From NCBI GenBank assembly GCA_002694985.1, contig NZNS01000011.1, positions 1-64,000 on the forward strand: DNA of 64,000 bases, given 5' to 3'. Of this stretch, positions 26,493-38,100 are shown one piece after another. Source of the stretch: Parvibaculum sp. (GTDB taxonomy: Bacteria; Pseudomonadota; Alphaproteobacteria; Parvibaculales; Parvibaculaceae). The notes under the pieces are model-generated. The model did no database searches, was not told the origin of the DNA, and was given only the letters and a program-made list of their open reading frames with translations. Position 1 is the first letter of the stretch, and every line of letters starts with the position of its first letter. A program made the position numbers and the translations under genes.

Positions 26493-29138
26493 TCAGTCGA
26501 GGGTGCGCTTCACCACCTCGACGTCGAAGCACTCGATAACGTCGCCCTTGCGCATGTCCTGATAATTCTCGAAGGCCATGCCACATTCCTGACCGGACTG
26601 CACTTCCTTCACTTCGTCCTTGAAGCGCTTCAGCGTCGAGAGTTTGCCTTCGTGGATTACCACATCGTCGCGGATGAGGCGGACATGAGAACCGCGGCGC
26701 ACCACACCCTCGGTAACACGACAGCCCGCGACCTTGCCGGTCTTGGAAATGTTGAAGATTTCCAGGATCTCGGCATTGCCGAGGAAGGTCTCACGCAGTT
26801 CCGGCGAAAGCATGCCGGACAGCGCCGCCTTGATGTCGTCCACGAGATCGTAGATCACCGAGTAATAGCGAATTTCGATGCCGGCCTGACGCGCTGCATC
26901 GCGAGCCTGCGCGTTGGCGCGGACATTGAAGCCGATGATCGGTGCGTTGGAGGCGGTCGCGAGTGTCACGTCGGATTCCGTGACGCCGCCTGCGCCAACA
27001 TGAATGACACGTGCCGTAACTTCGTCGGTACCGAGCTTTTCGAGCGCCTGCACAATCGCTTCGGCCGAACCCTGGACGTCAGCCTTGACGATGACGGGCA
27101 GCTCCTTGCGATCCTGTTCTTTCAACTGGGACAGCATCTGGTCAAGCGAAGCGCGCCCGCCGGTGCCGACGCGCTTGTCACGCTGGACGCGCTGACGATA
27201 ATCGGTGATTTCACGGGCGCGGCCTTCGCTTTCCACCACGCTCATGACGTCGCCGGCTTCCGGCGCGCCGCCAAGGCCGAGCACTTCGACAGGCTGAGAC
27301 GGACCGGCTGACGGCACGTTCTCGCCGCGATCATTGATGAGCGCACGGACGCGGCCCCATTCGGTACCAGCCACGATGATATCGCCGACATTGAGCGTGC
27401 CGCGCTGAACAAGAACGGTACCCACGGGGCCACGGCCCCGGTCGAGCTTCGCCTCGACAATGATGCCTTCCGCAGCACGATCGGGATTGGCCGTGACCTC
27501 AAGCACTTCGGCCTGAAGCAGGATCGCTTCTTCCAGCTTGTCGAGACCCATGCCGTTCTTTGCGGAGATCTCGACCGACATGACGTCGCCGCCGAAATCC
27601 TCGACCACGACTTCGTGTTGCAACAGTTCGTTCTTCACGCGAGACGGATCGCTTTCCGGCTTGTCCATCTTGTTGATGGCAACAATCATCGGAACGCCAG
27701 CAGCCTTCGCATGGTTGATCGCCTCAATGGTCTGCGGCATGACGCCATCATCCGCAGCAACGACGAGGACGACGATATCCGTCACCTTCGCACCGCGCGC
27801 GCGCATTGAGGTAAAGGCGGCATGGCCCGGCGTATCGAGGAAGGTAATCCGGTCGCCAGACCCCAGCTCAACCTGGTAGGCGCCGATATGCTGCGTGATA
27901 CCACCCGCTTCGCCCGCCGCCACGTCCGTCTTGCGGAGCGCATCGAGGAGCGAGGTCTTGCCGTGGTCGACGTGACCCATGACGGTAACGACCGGCGCAC
28001 GGGGCTTCTTCATCTCCGCGGCATCATCTTCACCGACGAGACCTTCTTCAACATCGGATTCCGCCACGCGCTTCACCGTGTGGCCGAGTTCCTCGGCGAC
28101 GAGCTGGGCTGTGTCGCTATCGATCACATCCGTGATCTTCAGCATGATGCCCTGCTTCATCAGGATTTTCATCACATCGACAGCGCGCTCCGCCATGCGG
28201 TTCGCAAGCTCCTGGATCGTGATCACTTCCGGGATGACGACTTCGCGGGTGATCTTCTGCGGCGCTTCCTGCACACCCATGTGCTTCTTGCGCTCACGTT
28301 CGACGCGGCGGCGCATGGACGCAAGCGAGCGCTGGCGGCCGCTATCGTCGTCGAATGCCTTGGTGATCGTCAGCTTGCCGCGCCTGCGCTCTTCATTGCG
28401 GCGCGTAGCTGGTTGCTTGGGCGCCGCATGACCGGCGCTGCGCTTCGGCTTGCTGTCTTCGTCGGCTTCTTCCGTCGTCAGTTCCTTGCCGCTCGGACGG
28501 GCCGGGGCAGCCACAGGCTCATCAGGACTGCTGCGGCGCTTCGCATCTTCCGCGGAGCGGCTACGAGCTTCCTGTTCGGCGGCCAGACGCGCAGCTTCCT
28601 CCGCAGCACGTGCGGCGGCGGCAGCGCGTTCGCGTTCACGGCGCGCATCTTCCTCGGCAAAGCGCCTGGCTTCTTCCTCGGCCCGGCGGCGATCCTCGTC
28701 CTCGCGCTCACGCGCGCTGTCGAGCGCCTGTGCGCGGGCGTTCTTTTCTTCTTCGGTGAGCGTCCGCAGAACGACGCCGGAGCGTGCACGGGCGGGTTTC
28801 TTTTCCGCCGCCGCAGCAGCAGGTGCCCGGGCGGCAGCGGGTGCCGGAGTGGGGGCAGGCTTCGCCGCTTCGGGAGCCGCAGGCTTTTTTGCTTCGACAG
28901 GAGCGGGCTCCGCCGGGGCTGGCGCCGGGGCGGCTTTTGCCTTCTCCTCGGCGGGCGCTGGCGCGGCCTCGGTGCCCGCCTTCAGCGTACGCTTCTTCTT
29001 CTTTTCGACGACCACCGATTTCGAGCGCCCATGCGAAAAGTTCTGGCGCACATGGCCAGATTCAACCGTCCGCTTGAGGCTCAGCGTCTTGCCGCCCGCT
29101 TTCGGTTTCCGTTCGCTCGTATCGGCCTGATCGGTCAT
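26493..29138 (-). CDS. infB: Translation initiation factor IF-2
   Basis: A GTPase of 881 residues that places initiator tRNA on the 30S subunit. The N-terminal part (about 1-270) is low complexity, rich in Ala, Pro, Glu and Arg, with a [11 protein letters not shown] segment. The G domain has [16 protein letters not shown] (P-loop), [15 protein letters not shown] and NKMDKP. Domains II to IV follow to the C-terminus. The length is typical for alphaproteobacteria. It follows the ylxR-like gene by about 30 bases and precedes rbfA. Confidence 0.97.
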   Translation of the reverse strand: MTDQADTSERKPKAGGKTLSLKRTVESGHVRQNFSHGRSKSVVVEKKKKRTLKAGTEAAPAPAEEKAKAAPAPAPAEPAPVEAKKPAAPEAAKPAPTPAPAAARAPAAAAAEKKPARARSGVVLRTLTEEEKNARAQALDSAREREDEDRRRAEEEARRFAEEDARRERERAAAAARAAEEAARLAAEQEARSRSAEDAKRRSSPDEPVAAPARPSGKELTTEEADEDSKPKRSAGHAAPKQPATRRNEERRRGKLTITKAFDDDSGRQRSLASMRRRVERERKKHMGVQEAPQKITREVVIPEVITIQELANRMAERAVDVMKILMKQGIMLKITDVIDSDTAQLVAEELGHTVKRVAESDVEEGLVGEDDAAEMKKPRAPVVTVMGHVDHGKTSLLDALRKTDVAAGEAGGITQHIGAYQVELGSGDRITFLDTPGHAAFTSMRARGAKVTDIVVLVVAADDGVMPQTIEAINHAKAAGVPMIVAINKMDKPESDPSRVKNELLQHEVVVEDFGGDVMSVEISAKNGMGLDKLEEAILLQAEVLEVTANPDRAAEGIIVEAKLDRGRGPVGTVLVQRGTLNVGDIIVAGTEWGRVRALINDRGENVPSAGPSQPVEVLGLGGAPEAGDVMSVVESEGRAREITDYRQRVQRDKRVGTGGRASLDQMLSQLKEQDRKELPVIVKADVQGSAEAIVQALEKLGTDEVTARVIHVGAGGVTESDVTLATASNAPIIGFNVRANAQARDAARQAGIEIRYYSVIYDLVDDIKAALSGMLSPELRETFLGNAEILEIFNISKTGKVAGCRVTEGVVRRGSHVRLIRDDVVIHEGKLSTLKRFKDEVKEVQSGQECGMAFENYQDMRKGDVIECFDVEVVKRTLD

Positions 29139-29169
29139 TCGTATCCTTCGTTAACCTGTGCACCACGCC

Positions 29170-29829
29170 TCACATGGCATGGGCCTTTTCCGGGCGGTCC
29201 TTCCGCCCATAGCGCGCGAGCCTGGCGAACTCCGCCATGACTTTCGACTGTATGCGTCCCTGGATCAGGGCTGCATGTATCACATTTCCGCGCCCTAATG
29301 CCAAACCCATTTCATCTGCCCATAGAGGCATCAGAACCGGCACATCGCCTAGAATCCCTTGTTCTTTCACCACTCTGAGGCGCTGCTCGAGTTTGCGGCG
29401 GCCATCTTCGGCGCCATCCCGGGCTTCAATCAGAGCAGCCACCCGACCCTTGTCGAGAGCCTTCAAGACCTTCTCAAAGCCCGCCTCCAGCGAGCCTGCC
29501 TTGCGGGCAAGCCCCAAAGCATCGGCCGCGCGGCGGGCCATAAGCCGTTCGACAAGGTCGGCAAGCCCCGGATCGGCGATGGCGGGCGCTTTCGCGGCCC
29601 TTGCGAAGTGACCCTTCGCCGCCGCTTTTTCAACCGCTTCACGCGTACCCGTGACCCAAAGGCCACGGCCGGGCAACTTTTCCGCCAGATCCGGCACGAC
29701 CCGGCCTTCAGGGTCGAGCACGAAGCGGATCAGGCCTTCCTTGCCACCGCTCTCGCCGAGAACGATACACCGGCGCTCGGAGACCTCCGAACGCCCGGGA
29801 CCGTTCACCGCTCGATCAGGCTTCTTCAC
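29170..29829 (-). CDS. YlxR (DUF448) and L7Ae-like fusion RNA-binding protein
   Basis: A protein of about 219 residues. The N-terminal YlxR/DUF448 domain has SERRCIVLGESG, RFVLDPEGRVVPDLAEKLPGRGLWV and the Ala-rich KAAAKGHFARAAK. The second half resembles an L7Ae/ribosomal L30-like fold (MARRAADALGLARKAGSLEAGFEKVLKAL with AALIEARDGAEDGR). YlxR proteins bind RNA and have been linked to RNase P and the nusA-infB operon. The GTG at 29829 overlaps the nusA end by 14 bases; a GTG at 29808 is an alternative. The fusion is known in alphaproteobacteria; the function of the second half is unclear. Confidence 0.82.
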   Translation of the reverse strand: MKKPDRAVNGPGRSEVSERRCIVLGESGGKEGLIRFVLDPEGRVVPDLAEKLPGRGLWVTGTREAVEKAAAKGHFARAAKAPAIADPGLADLVERLMARRAADALGLARKAGSLEAGFEKVLKALDKGRVAALIEARDGAEDGRRKLEQRLRVVKEQGILGDVPVLMPLWADEMGLALGRGNVIHAALIQGRIQSKVMAEFARLARYGRKDRPEKAHAM

Positions 29830-31441
29830 CAACCTCGCCTGCTTCCTCCGAACCCTCTTCCTCGCTCTCTTCTTCCTGAGCGAGGTCGGCTTCAGTGATC
29901 CAACCCGCCTTGAGGCGCGCCTGCATGATGAGAGCGTTCGCATCTTCGGCGGAAACATCGAAGTCTTCGAGGATGCCCTGCTGATGCTTGCGTTCACCGT
30001 TCACCATTTCATTCCAGCCGATGAGATCGTCGGTGGCGCAGCCTGCGAGATCCTCGACGCTCTTGATGTCGTTCTCGCCAAAAGCAACGAGCATCTTCGG
30101 CGTGACACCTTCGACCTCGCCCACTTCGTCGGCAACGCCGAGCTCACGGCGCTTCGCATCATATTCGGCATTCTGACGCTCGATGAACTCCACGGCGCGG
30201 CTCTGGATTTCCTGTGCCGTATCTTCGTCGAAACCTTCGATATCGGCAATTTCGCCGAGATCGACGTAGGCGACTTCCTCGATGGACGAGAAGCCTTCAG
30301 AGGCCAGAAGCTGCGCGATCATTTCGTCGACATCGAGCGCTTCGGCAAACATCGTGGTGCGGCTCAGGAACTCGGCCTGACGGCGCTCGGATTCCTCGGC
30401 TTCCGTGAGGATGTCGATATCCCAGCCCGTGAGCTGCGAGGCCAGACGGACATTCTGCCCGCGACGGCCGATCGCAAGTGAGAGCTGGTCATCGGGGACC
30501 ACAACTTCAATGCGCTGCGCATCTTCATCGAGCACGACCTTCACGACTTCAGCGGGTGCGAGAGCGTTCACGATGAAAGTCGCGGCATCGGGCGACCACT
30601 GGATGATATCGATCTTTTCGCCCTGGAGTTCGTTCACCACGGCTTGCACGCGGCTGCCGCGCATACCGACGCAGGCGCCGACCGGATCGATCGAACTGTC
30701 ATTCGACAGAACGGCGATCTTCGCACGGCTGCCGGGATCGCGCGCGACCGCCTTGATCTCGATGATACCGTCGTAAATTTCCGGCACTTCCTGCGCGAAG
30801 AGCTTGGCCATGAACTGCGGATGCGAGCGCGACAGAAAAATCTGCGGGCCGCGCTGTTCGCGGCGCACGTCATATATGTAGGCACGAACACGATCGCCAT
30901 TGCGGAAGGTTTCGCGCGGGAGAAGTTCGTCGCGGCGCACGATCGCCTCGCCACGGCCGAGGTCGACAATCACGTTGCCATATTCGACGCGCTTGACGAT
31001 GCCATTCACGATCTCGCCGATGCGGTCCTTGTATTCGTCGTACTGGCGCTCGCGTTCAGCGTCGCGCACCTTCTGAACGATGACCTGCTTGGCGGTCTGT
31101 GCGGCGATTCGCCCGAAATCAACGGGGGGAAGTTCGTCTTCTATGAGGTCGCCTGCCTGCGCGGCAGGATTACGGCGCTGCGCAGACTTCATATCGATCT
31201 GCACGGCATCGTTCTCGACATTATCCACGACTTCGAGAAGGCGCACGAGACGGATATCGCCGGTCTGCGGATTGATACGTGCACGGATTTCGTTTTCCGC
31301 GCCATAGCGCGAACGCGCGGCTTTCTGGATCGCCTCAGCCATCGCTTCGAGGACGACCTCGCGGTCGATCGACTTTTCGCGCGCGACCGCATCCGCGATC
31401 TGCAACAGTTCAAGCCGGTTGGCGCTTACTGCCGGTGCCAT
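29816..31441 (-). CDS. nusA: Transcription termination/antitermination protein NusA
   Basis: A 541-residue factor that binds RNA polymerase. The N-terminal domain ([28 protein letters not shown]) is followed by the S1 domain ([27 protein letters not shown]) and KH domains ([31 protein letters not shown] and [24 protein letters not shown]). Helix-hairpin-helix-like repeats and an acidic tail ([19 protein letters not shown]) end it. It starts three bases after the rimP stop and is followed by the ylxR gene. Confidence 0.97.
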   Translation of the reverse strand: MAPAVSANRLELLQIADAVAREKSIDREVVLEAMAEAIQKAARSRYGAENEIRARINPQTGDIRLVRLLEVVDNVENDAVQIDMKSAQRRNPAAQAGDLIEDELPPVDFGRIAAQTAKQVIVQKVRDAERERQYDEYKDRIGEIVNGIVKRVEYGNVIVDLGRGEAIVRRDELLPRETFRNGDRVRAYIYDVRREQRGPQIFLSRSHPQFMAKLFAQEVPEIYDGIIEIKAVARDPGSRAKIAVLSNDSSIDPVGACVGMRGSRVQAVVNELQGEKIDIIQWSPDAATFIVNALAPAEVVKVVLDEDAQRIEVVVPDDQLSLAIGRRGQNVRLASQLTGWDIDILTEAEESERRQAEFLSRTTMFAEALDVDEMIAQLLASEGFSSIEEVAYVDLGEIADIEGFDEDTAQEIQSRAVEFIERQNAEYDAKRRELGVADEVGEVEGVTPKMLVAFGENDIKSVEDLAGCATDDLIGWNEMVNGERKHQQGILEDFDVSAEDANALIMQARLKAGWITEADLAQEEESEEEGSEEAGEVGEEA

Positions 31442-31444
31442 TCT

Positions 31445-32077
31445 CTATTCTCCGTCGGAGGGGGCATCTTCGGAGGCGTCATTCGCCCCGCCCTGTCTTT
31501 TGAGACTTTCCCTAATGAGGTCATCGCTCATCACGAGCTTGGCCTCGCTCAACTTCCCGAAAGGCAGGCCGAGAACCTGCGGTTCCGAATATCCTTCAAT
31601 GTCGCACTGAACAAGAACTTCGCCGTTTTCGACACCCTGAAGCAGGCCACGGAAACGCTTGCGGCCTTCAAGGGCTTCGCCAAGTTCAATCTTTACATCG
31701 AAGCCCTGCCAGCGATCGAAATCCTTTGGCCTCGTTAGCGGGCGGTCGATGCCTGGCGAGGAAACTTCAAGATTATACTCCCCGGGGATTGGATCCTCGA
31801 CGTCGAGCACGGCAGAAAGAGTGCGCGACAGCTCCTCGCAATTCTCGACCGACATAGTGCCGTCGGCACATTCGGCCATGATCTGCAACGTCTGCCCTCC
31901 CTGAAGACCGAAACGGATACGCACGAGTTCGTAGCCAATACCTTCGGCGCTCGGCTGGAGCAATTCGAAGACCTGGCGCGCAACGCCATGCGGCGCAACG
32001 AGATGCGTATCAAGGATCGAAAGATCCGTCGCATCTTCTTCAGACTTCCTGTCGAGACCTGTCGAGGCCAAACGCAT
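31445..32077 (-). CDS. rimP: Ribosome maturation factor RimP
   Basis: A 210-residue protein for 30S assembly. Key segments are RQVFELLQPSAEGIGYELVRIRF, ENCEELSRTLSAVLDVEDPIPGEYNLEVSSPGIDRPL and the SH3-like C-terminal half (FRGLLQGVENGEVLVQC). The N-terminal 25 residues (MRLASTGLDRKSEEDATD) extend beyond short homologues, as in many alphaproteobacteria. It heads the nusA operon after a strong terminator that separates it from trmB. Confidence 0.95.
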   Translation of the reverse strand: MRLASTGLDRKSEEDATDLSILDTHLVAPHGVARQVFELLQPSAEGIGYELVRIRFGLQGGQTLQIMAECADGTMSVENCEELSRTLSAVLDVEDPIPGEYNLEVSSPGIDRPLTRPKDFDRWQGFDVKIELGEALEGRKRFRGLLQGVENGEVLVQCDIEGYSEPQVLGLPFGKLSEAKLVMSDDLIRESLKRQGGANDASEDAPSDGE

Positions 32078-32109
32078 TCTCCAGAGCGGTTTCGCAAAGC
32101 CCAGATAAC

Positions 32110-32145
32110 AAAAAAAGCGGGCCCCCGTTTCCGGAGACAGCCCAC
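32110..32145 (-). terminator. Terminator of the metK-trmB transcript
   Basis: On the minus strand GTGGGC pairs with GCCCGC and inner CTCCG with CGGGG around a GAAA loop. Seven T residues follow at 32110-32116. It lies about 65 bases after trmB and 35 before rimP starts. Confidence 0.8.
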
Positions 32146-32210
32146 TCTCTAGAGCGTCGCTGATCTGTTGGCGCCTATATAGCGCCTTTTCGGGCGCAAG
32201 AGCAAGGGTC

Positions 32211-32915
32211 TCAGATTCGGCGGAAGGAAAGATAGCAGGGGGTCCGCCCCTCGCGGATCGCCTTCGCCTCGTAGCGAGTGCCGGGCCAGCCCTCGTAAGG
32301 TGTACGCCAATCGACGGGACTCTCAGCCGTCCAGAAAAAGGTTTCGCCTTCCTCCCGATTGAAGCGGCTCACATGAGCGAGGGTCCAGGCGATGTAGTCG
32401 GGAATGTCGCTGGCAAAACGCAGTTCACCACCAGGTTTCAGCGCCTTTGCGAGAAATCCGAGTGTTTCCGGGTTCACGAAGCGGCGCTTGTTGTGCCGCT
32501 TCTTGGGCCATGGATCGGGATAGAGGATGAAAACGCGATCGAGCGAAACAGGCGCAAGACGCTCCAGCAGGAAGCGGGCATCGTCATTCAGGATACGCAC
32601 ATTGGAAAGGCCTCGAAGGTCGATCTCCGAAACCAGCTTCGCAACGCCGTTCAGGAAAGGTTCGCACCCCATAATGCCGGTATCTGGATGCGTTTCCGCC
32701 TGATGCGCCAGATGCTCGCCACCACCGAAGCCGACTTCTAGCCAGACCTCCTTCACTTCGCCGAAAAGCGATCGGGGGTCGAGCGTGCCCTCTCCAAACG
32801 AAATGGAGACCCCCGGAAAGAGGGTCTCCATCAAATTCGCCTGTCGCGGCTTCAAGGCCTTGCCGCGGGTGCGCCCGTAAACATGACGGCGTGACGTTTC
32901 GCTTTCGCCCTTCAC
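32211..32915 (-). CDS. trmB: tRNA (guanine-N7-)-methyltransferase
   Basis: A 234-residue SAM enzyme that makes m7G46 in tRNA. The SAM motif is EVWLEVGFGGGEHLAHQA, and DRVFILYPDPWPKKRHNKRRFV is the TrmB signature. RHVYGRTRGKALKPRQANLM is the typical start. A GTG at 32915 with AAGG seven bases upstream is preferred; the frame further upstream overlaps metK and has no sense. It lies 19 bases after metK and is probably cotranscribed. Confidence 0.95.
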   Translation of the reverse strand: MKGESETSRRHVYGRTRGKALKPRQANLMETLFPGVSISFGEGTLDPRSLFGEVKEVWLEVGFGGGEHLAHQAETHPDTGIMGCEPFLNGVAKLVSEIDLRGLSNVRILNDDARFLLERLAPVSLDRVFILYPDPWPKKRHNKRRFVNPETLGFLAKALKPGGELRFASDIPDYIAWTLAHVSRFNREEGETFFWTAESPVDWRTPYEGWPGTRYEAKAIREGRTPCYLSFRRI

Positions 32916-32934
32916 CGACGCACCTTGTACCGGG

Positions 32935-34104
<1,170 letters not shown>

Positions 34105-34282
34105 GTTGCTCTCCCTTATGGGTTCTGAAATGAGTTCTGCGCCCGATCCGGCGGGGTGCCGGTCCGCGCTGTTCTTATGCCGGGATGCAACAGCGTAGTT
34201 CGTGTCGCGAAATGCGTATTCCTGCGGGTTCCGGCGGCTCTGGTTGTTGCAAGGATCGTATTCGGGGTCAACAGCAGAACGG

Positions 34283-34309
34283 AAAAAGATATGCACATAA
34301 GTGCATATC
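34283..34309 (-). terminator. Palindrome between xre and metK, terminator-like
   Basis: Arms GATATGCAC (34288-34296) and GTGCATATC (34301-34309) with spacer ATAA form a perfect 9-bp stem. On the minus strand five T residues follow (34283-34287). It lies 22 bases after the xre stop codon. It could instead be an operator controlling metK. Confidence 0.55.
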
Positions 34310-34330
34310 CCTGCATTATTATCCGTAATC

Positions 34331-34762
34331 TTATTGTTTCGGAGAAATTTCTGCTGTTGCGGGCTCGTCGTCCTGCCCGCCGAGCACCCTTATCAACTCC
34401 AGCAGACGCCGGCGGAGCTTTGGGTCGGAAATGGAAAAAAAGGCGCTGTTGAGCTGAATTCCTTCCGCCGTCGAGAGAAGAGAAAGATCGACCCCCACAC
34501 GCCCGCTTTCCTCGCCACCCTGGAGCGAGCCGTTTTCAAGACCTTCAAAAAAATACTCGATTGGAACACCGAGAACCGCGCCGATCTCGTAGAGACGGCT
34601 TGCGCCGATGCGGTTCGCACCCTTCTCGTATTTCTGAACCTGCTGGAAGGTGAGGCCGAGCGCCTCGCCCAGCTTTTCCTGGCTCATGCCGATAAGCATT
34701 CGCTGCATGCGGACTCTGCTGCCCACATGGACGTCGACCGGATTGGGCGATTTACGTGTCAC
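34331..34762 (-). CDS. XRE-family helix-turn-helix regulator
   Basis: A 143-residue regulator. The helix-turn-helix is [48 protein letters not shown] (about 13-60), of the Cro/C1 type common next to metK and lnt in alphaproteobacteria. The C-terminal half is a helix region ([15 protein letters not shown]) that may mediate dimer contacts. Translation starts at a GTG with AAGG nine bases upstream. The targets are unknown; it may act on the palindrome between itself and metK. Confidence 0.9.
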   Translation of the reverse strand: MTRKSPNPVDVHVGSRVRMQRMLIGMSQEKLGEALGLTFQQVQKYEKGANRIGASRLYEIGAVLGVPIEYFFEGLENGSLQGGEESGRVGVDLSLLSTAEGIQLNSAFFSISDPKLRRRLLELIRVLGGQDDEPATAEISPKQ

Positions 34763-34900
34763 GCTTGCGCCTTGGAGCTATTGAGAGAACCGGAAGCTTA
34801 CAACTTCAGGTCGTCCCTCGCATCAGGGTTGCAGCGGAATTGGCGAAAACTCCGCACTGACGATCAATCCGGATGCAACCTGCGGTATCCGATCCCAGCG

Positions 34901-36571
34901 TCAGGGGCGGCCGCTGGGGGACCGGTCATACCAGACGGCGGCACCCGTAGCGGCAAGAAGCAGCAGAAGAAAGAGATCGCCAAGACGCGCGTATAATGTG
35001 GGCTCAAGCGCAGCAGGAAGGGGCGCATCTATAACGCCGCGTCCGTGCAGTGGCAGGCTTTTGACAATGCGGCCATAGGGATCGATCAGCGCCGAGATAC
35101 CGCTATTCGCCGAGCGCGCGATCGGCAGGCCCTGCTCCACCGCGCGCAGACGCACTTGCGAGAAATGCTGATAGGGACCGGCGGATTCCCCGAACCAGGC
35201 ATCGTTCGTGATGTTGACGAGCCAGGCCGGGCGTTCGCCGGGCGCCACAACCTCGCCAGGGAAGATCACCTCGTAACAGATAAGCGGTCCTGTGGACGGG
35301 AAGTTCTCAAGCGCAAGCGTGCGCGGCCCGGGGCCGGTTTCGAAGCTACCCTGGAACTGGACGATCTTCTTCAAGCCGAGACGTCCAAGCAAATGACGAA
35401 GCGGCACATATTCGCCGAAGGGGACGAGATGATGCTTGTCGTAGGTTTCAACGATCTCTCCGGATGAATTCACGACATAAAGCGAATTGTAGAAAACACG
35501 CAGGCGGTTCGACGGGCCGTCCGGCGCGGTCTCGCCCCGGTTCGAGCCGGTCACGAGAAGCGCACCTTCAGGAAGTACGCGACCGATCGCCGCAAGCACA
35601 TAAGGCTCGCGGGCGAGAAGAACGGGCACTGCATTCTCCGGCCACACTACAATTGTGCGGCCATCTATGCCCTGCGGATGCTCGGGAGTCGCCTCGCGCG
35701 ACATCCGCAACAACTGACCGATAATAGTGAGGACACGGTTTGGGTCGTCCCAATCTTTCGAGAAGGGCGTGTCGGGATGAACGATGCGAATGTTCACATC
35801 GTCCTCATAGCCAAGTTCCGCCGATGAAAGCCGTGCGGCCCCGCCAACCCAGATGAGCGCAAGTCCTGCCATCGCAATGGCGGGTGCGGCCAGGATTTCT
35901 CTGTCGAATCTACGTTGCGCCTGCGGCCTGCGCGTGTCGAAAGCCGCGGGAGAGCCGGCAATCAGCATAGTGATAAAGGAAAGGCCGTAGACGCCGACAA
36001 GAGCGGCGACCTGCATGAGCGCGTTGGAAGTTGCGAAACTTTCCCCGATCAGGTTCCAGGGAAAACCCGTCAGCACATGACCTCGCAACCATTCGAACGC
36101 CGTCCAGAAGATCGCCAGAACCGCGACACGTCTATAGCCGTGAAACCAGAAGAGGCGCGCGACGGCGGCGGCGGCGCCTGTGAAGAGCCCGAGCCCCGCC
36201 GGAAGCAGCGTTACGGCTGCCGGGAGCAGGAATGCGAATTTGTCCGCCTCGACGAGAAAGGCGTTACCGATCCAGTAGAGTCCAAAGAGAAAATAGCCAA
36301 AGCCAAACCACCAGCCGACCAGCCCGGCACGCCACATGACACGACGGCGCCGCGAGCGCGTCGGCTCCCCCACACCATCGAGCAGCCAGACAAGAGCCGG
36401 CACGGTAATGAAAAGGATTGGCAGGAATTCATAGGGCGGAAGGGCAAGTGTACTTGCAGAGCCCGCCGCAAACGCCGCGAGATAGCGCGGCCAGCCACGC
36501 AATTCCGGCAGCCATGAAGCAAAACGCGAGACGCGCGTCGACACCGCAGCAAGACCGCTCTCTATCCGCAC
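34901..36571 (-). CDS. lnt: Apolipoprotein N-acyltransferase
   Basis: An inner-membrane enzyme of 556 residues that adds the third acyl chain to lipoproteins. The first 230 residues contain several membrane spans (such as YFLFGLYWIGNAFLV and GLSFITMLIAG). The nitrilase-like domain has Glu in VVWPENAVPVLL, Lys in YDKHHLVPFGEYVPLR and the catalytic Cys in LICYEVIFP, the expected triad. A last span lies near the C-terminus (LFLLLLLAATGAAVWY). A GTG at 36571 follows GGAAAG, and the corC stop is four bases upstream. Confidence 0.95.
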   Translation of the reverse strand: MRIESGLAAVSTRVSRFASWLPELRGWPRYLAAFAAGSASTLALPPYEFLPILFITVPALVWLLDGVGEPTRSRRRRVMWRAGLVGWWFGFGYFLFGLYWIGNAFLVEADKFAFLLPAAVTLLPAGLGLFTGAAAAVARLFWFHGYRRVAVLAIFWTAFEWLRGHVLTGFPWNLIGESFATSNALMQVAALVGVYGLSFITMLIAGSPAAFDTRRPQAQRRFDREILAAPAIAMAGLALIWVGGAARLSSAELGYEDDVNIRIVHPDTPFSKDWDDPNRVLTIIGQLLRMSREATPEHPQGIDGRTIVVWPENAVPVLLAREPYVLAAIGRVLPEGALLVTGSNRGETAPDGPSNRLRVFYNSLYVVNSSGEIVETYDKHHLVPFGEYVPLRHLLGRLGLKKIVQFQGSFETGPGPRTLALENFPSTGPLICYEVIFPGEVVAPGERPAWLVNITNDAWFGESAGPYQHFSQVRLRAVEQGLPIARSANSGISALIDPYGRIVKSLPLHGRGVIDAPLPAALEPTLYARLGDLFLLLLLAATGAAVWYDRSPSGRP

Positions 36572-36575
36572 AGGT

Positions 36576-37523
36576 TCAGCTTTCCGCGTCGGAGGAGGCG
36601 GACTCTTCCGCCAAAGGCAGAAGGTGGATGCGCATGTGTTTGATGCGCCGGGGGTCAGCATCCTTTACTTCGAATTCGAGGCCCGCAGGGTGACGCACAA
36701 GCTCGCCGCGCAGCGGCACGCGTCCGAGCAACGAAAAAACGAGGCCTGCAAGCGTGTCGACATCATCCTCGTTTTCTTCATCCACGAGCTTCAATCCGAT
36801 CATCTCTTCGAGATCCTCGATAGGACAGCGCGCATCCGCGTCAATGGACCCGTCTTCCCGCCGCACGAGAGCAGGGCCGGTATCGGTGTCGTGTTCGTCC
36901 TCGATCTCGCCCACGATCTGTTCGACCAGATCCTCGATCGAAACGAGGCCGTCCGTACCGCCATATTCGTCAATGACGAGCGCGAGATGGATACGCGTCG
37001 CCTGCATTTTCACAAGAAGATCGAGCGCGGGCATCGAAGGCGGCACAAAAAGAACATCACGCCGAATGGAACGGAGGGAAAAAGGTGGATGAGGTGCCGC
37101 ATTGTCACTGTCACCTTCGAGTGGTGCAAACCATGCCAGCACGTCCTTCAGATGAACCATGCCAATTGGGTCGTCGAGCGTTTCACGATAGACCGGCATA
37201 CGCGAATGGCTCGATTCGCGGTAAAGACGCAGCACATCCTCAAGCGAGGCGCTTTCTTCAACGCCGACAACATCCGCACGCGGCACCATCACATCGTCGA
37301 CGCGCAATTCGCCAAAATTGAGGATATTCACGAGCATATGCCGTTCTTCGGCCGTCAAGCCGCGATGCATATCCTCATGCTCCTCGATAACCTCCTCAAG
37401 GCTTTCGCGCAGCGAGCTATCGCCATTGCCAAGGCCGAGAAGCGCGCGCAACCAGCCGAAGGGAGGACGGTGGCGCGAGGTTCCTTCCCGTGCGGTTGAA
37501 GTTCTGTCGGTAGTATCGGCCAT
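36576..37523 (-). CDS. CorC/TlyC-type protein with CBS domains
   Basis: A 315-residue soluble CorC-like protein. Two CBS domains run from about [23 protein letters not shown] through [25 protein letters not shown] and [43 protein letters not shown]. The C-terminal CorC_HlyC domain includes [23 protein letters not shown]. No membrane anchor is seen. It precedes lnt and follows ybeY, the usual order. Roles proposed for the family include Mg/Co efflux; the function in this organism is not established. Confidence 0.92.
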   Translation of the reverse strand: MADTTDRTSTAREGTSRHRPPFGWLRALLGLGNGDSSLRESLEEVIEEHEDMHRGLTAEERHMLVNILNFGELRVDDVMVPRADVVGVEESASLEDVLRLYRESSHSRMPVYRETLDDPIGMVHLKDVLAWFAPLEGDSDNAAPHPPFSLRSIRRDVLFVPPSMPALDLLVKMQATRIHLALVIDEYGGTDGLVSIEDLVEQIVGEIEDEHDTDTGPALVRREDGSIDADARCPIEDLEEMIGLKLVDEENEDDVDTLAGLVFSLLGRVPLRGELVRHPAGLEFEVKDADPRRIKHMRIHLLPLAEESASSDAES

Positions 37524-37542
37524 GGTTCTTTCGGCGTTCTCG

Positions 37543-38100
37543 TCAGTGTCCGGTGCGCTCGGTGGCGTAGGGATCGGGAATGCCGAGATCCTCCAATATG
37601 TCTCGCTCGAGATCTTCCATGTCTTCGGCCTCCGTATCTTCGAGATGATCGTGGCCAAGAAGGTGGAGAACACCATGGACCGTCAGGTGGGAAAGATGGT
37701 TCGCGAAGCTCTTCCGCTGGGCGACGGCTTCACGGGCAATGGTTTCTCGGGCGAGCACGACATCGCCGAGAAGGGGTACGCTCCGCTTGAAAGCCTCCTC
37801 TGGAACGCCCGTATCCGGCATGTCGGCAGCAGGAAAAGAGAGCACGTTGGTGGGACCGTCCTTGCCGCGATAAGCCTTGTTGAGTTTTGTGACAAGTTCA
37901 TCGTCAGCAAGGACAATACAAAGTTCGGCTGCGTCGTCCCCCCGCGTCACGACGAAAGCGTGTTCGGCCGCACGGCGTACCGTTTCCTCCGTACCACTCT
38001 CCCATTCTCCGGCTTCGCGCAGAACATCGATCTCAAGTCCGGAAACCGGACTTCGGCTCTTGGCGCTTCGTTTGCGCCCGGATGTGGCGCCGTCGCTCAT
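37543..38100 (-). CDS. ybeY: Endoribonuclease YbeY
   Basis: A 185-residue metallo-endoribonuclease for 16S rRNA 3'-end maturation and ribosome quality control. The zinc motif HLTVHGVLHLLGHDHLE gives the three His ligands. LADDELVTKLNKAYRGKDGPTNVLSFP is the other signature. The start overlaps the phoH stop by four bases, which fits translational coupling, and it is followed by the corC-like gene. Confidence 0.95.
   Translation of the reverse strand: MSDGATSGRKRSAKSRSPVSGLEIDVLREAGEWESGTEETVRRAAEHAFVVTRGDDAAELCIVLADDELVTKLNKAYRGKDGPTNVLSFPAADMPDTGVPEEAFKRSVPLLGDVVLARETIAREAVAQRKSFANHLSHLTVHGVLHLLGHDHLEDTEAEDMEDLERDILEDLGIPDPYATERTGH

Noticed and set aside
34105..34330. SAM riboswitch before metK
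   Set aside because: No match to the SAM-I, SAM-II or SAM/SAH core could be seen. The palindrome there is better read as a terminator or operator.
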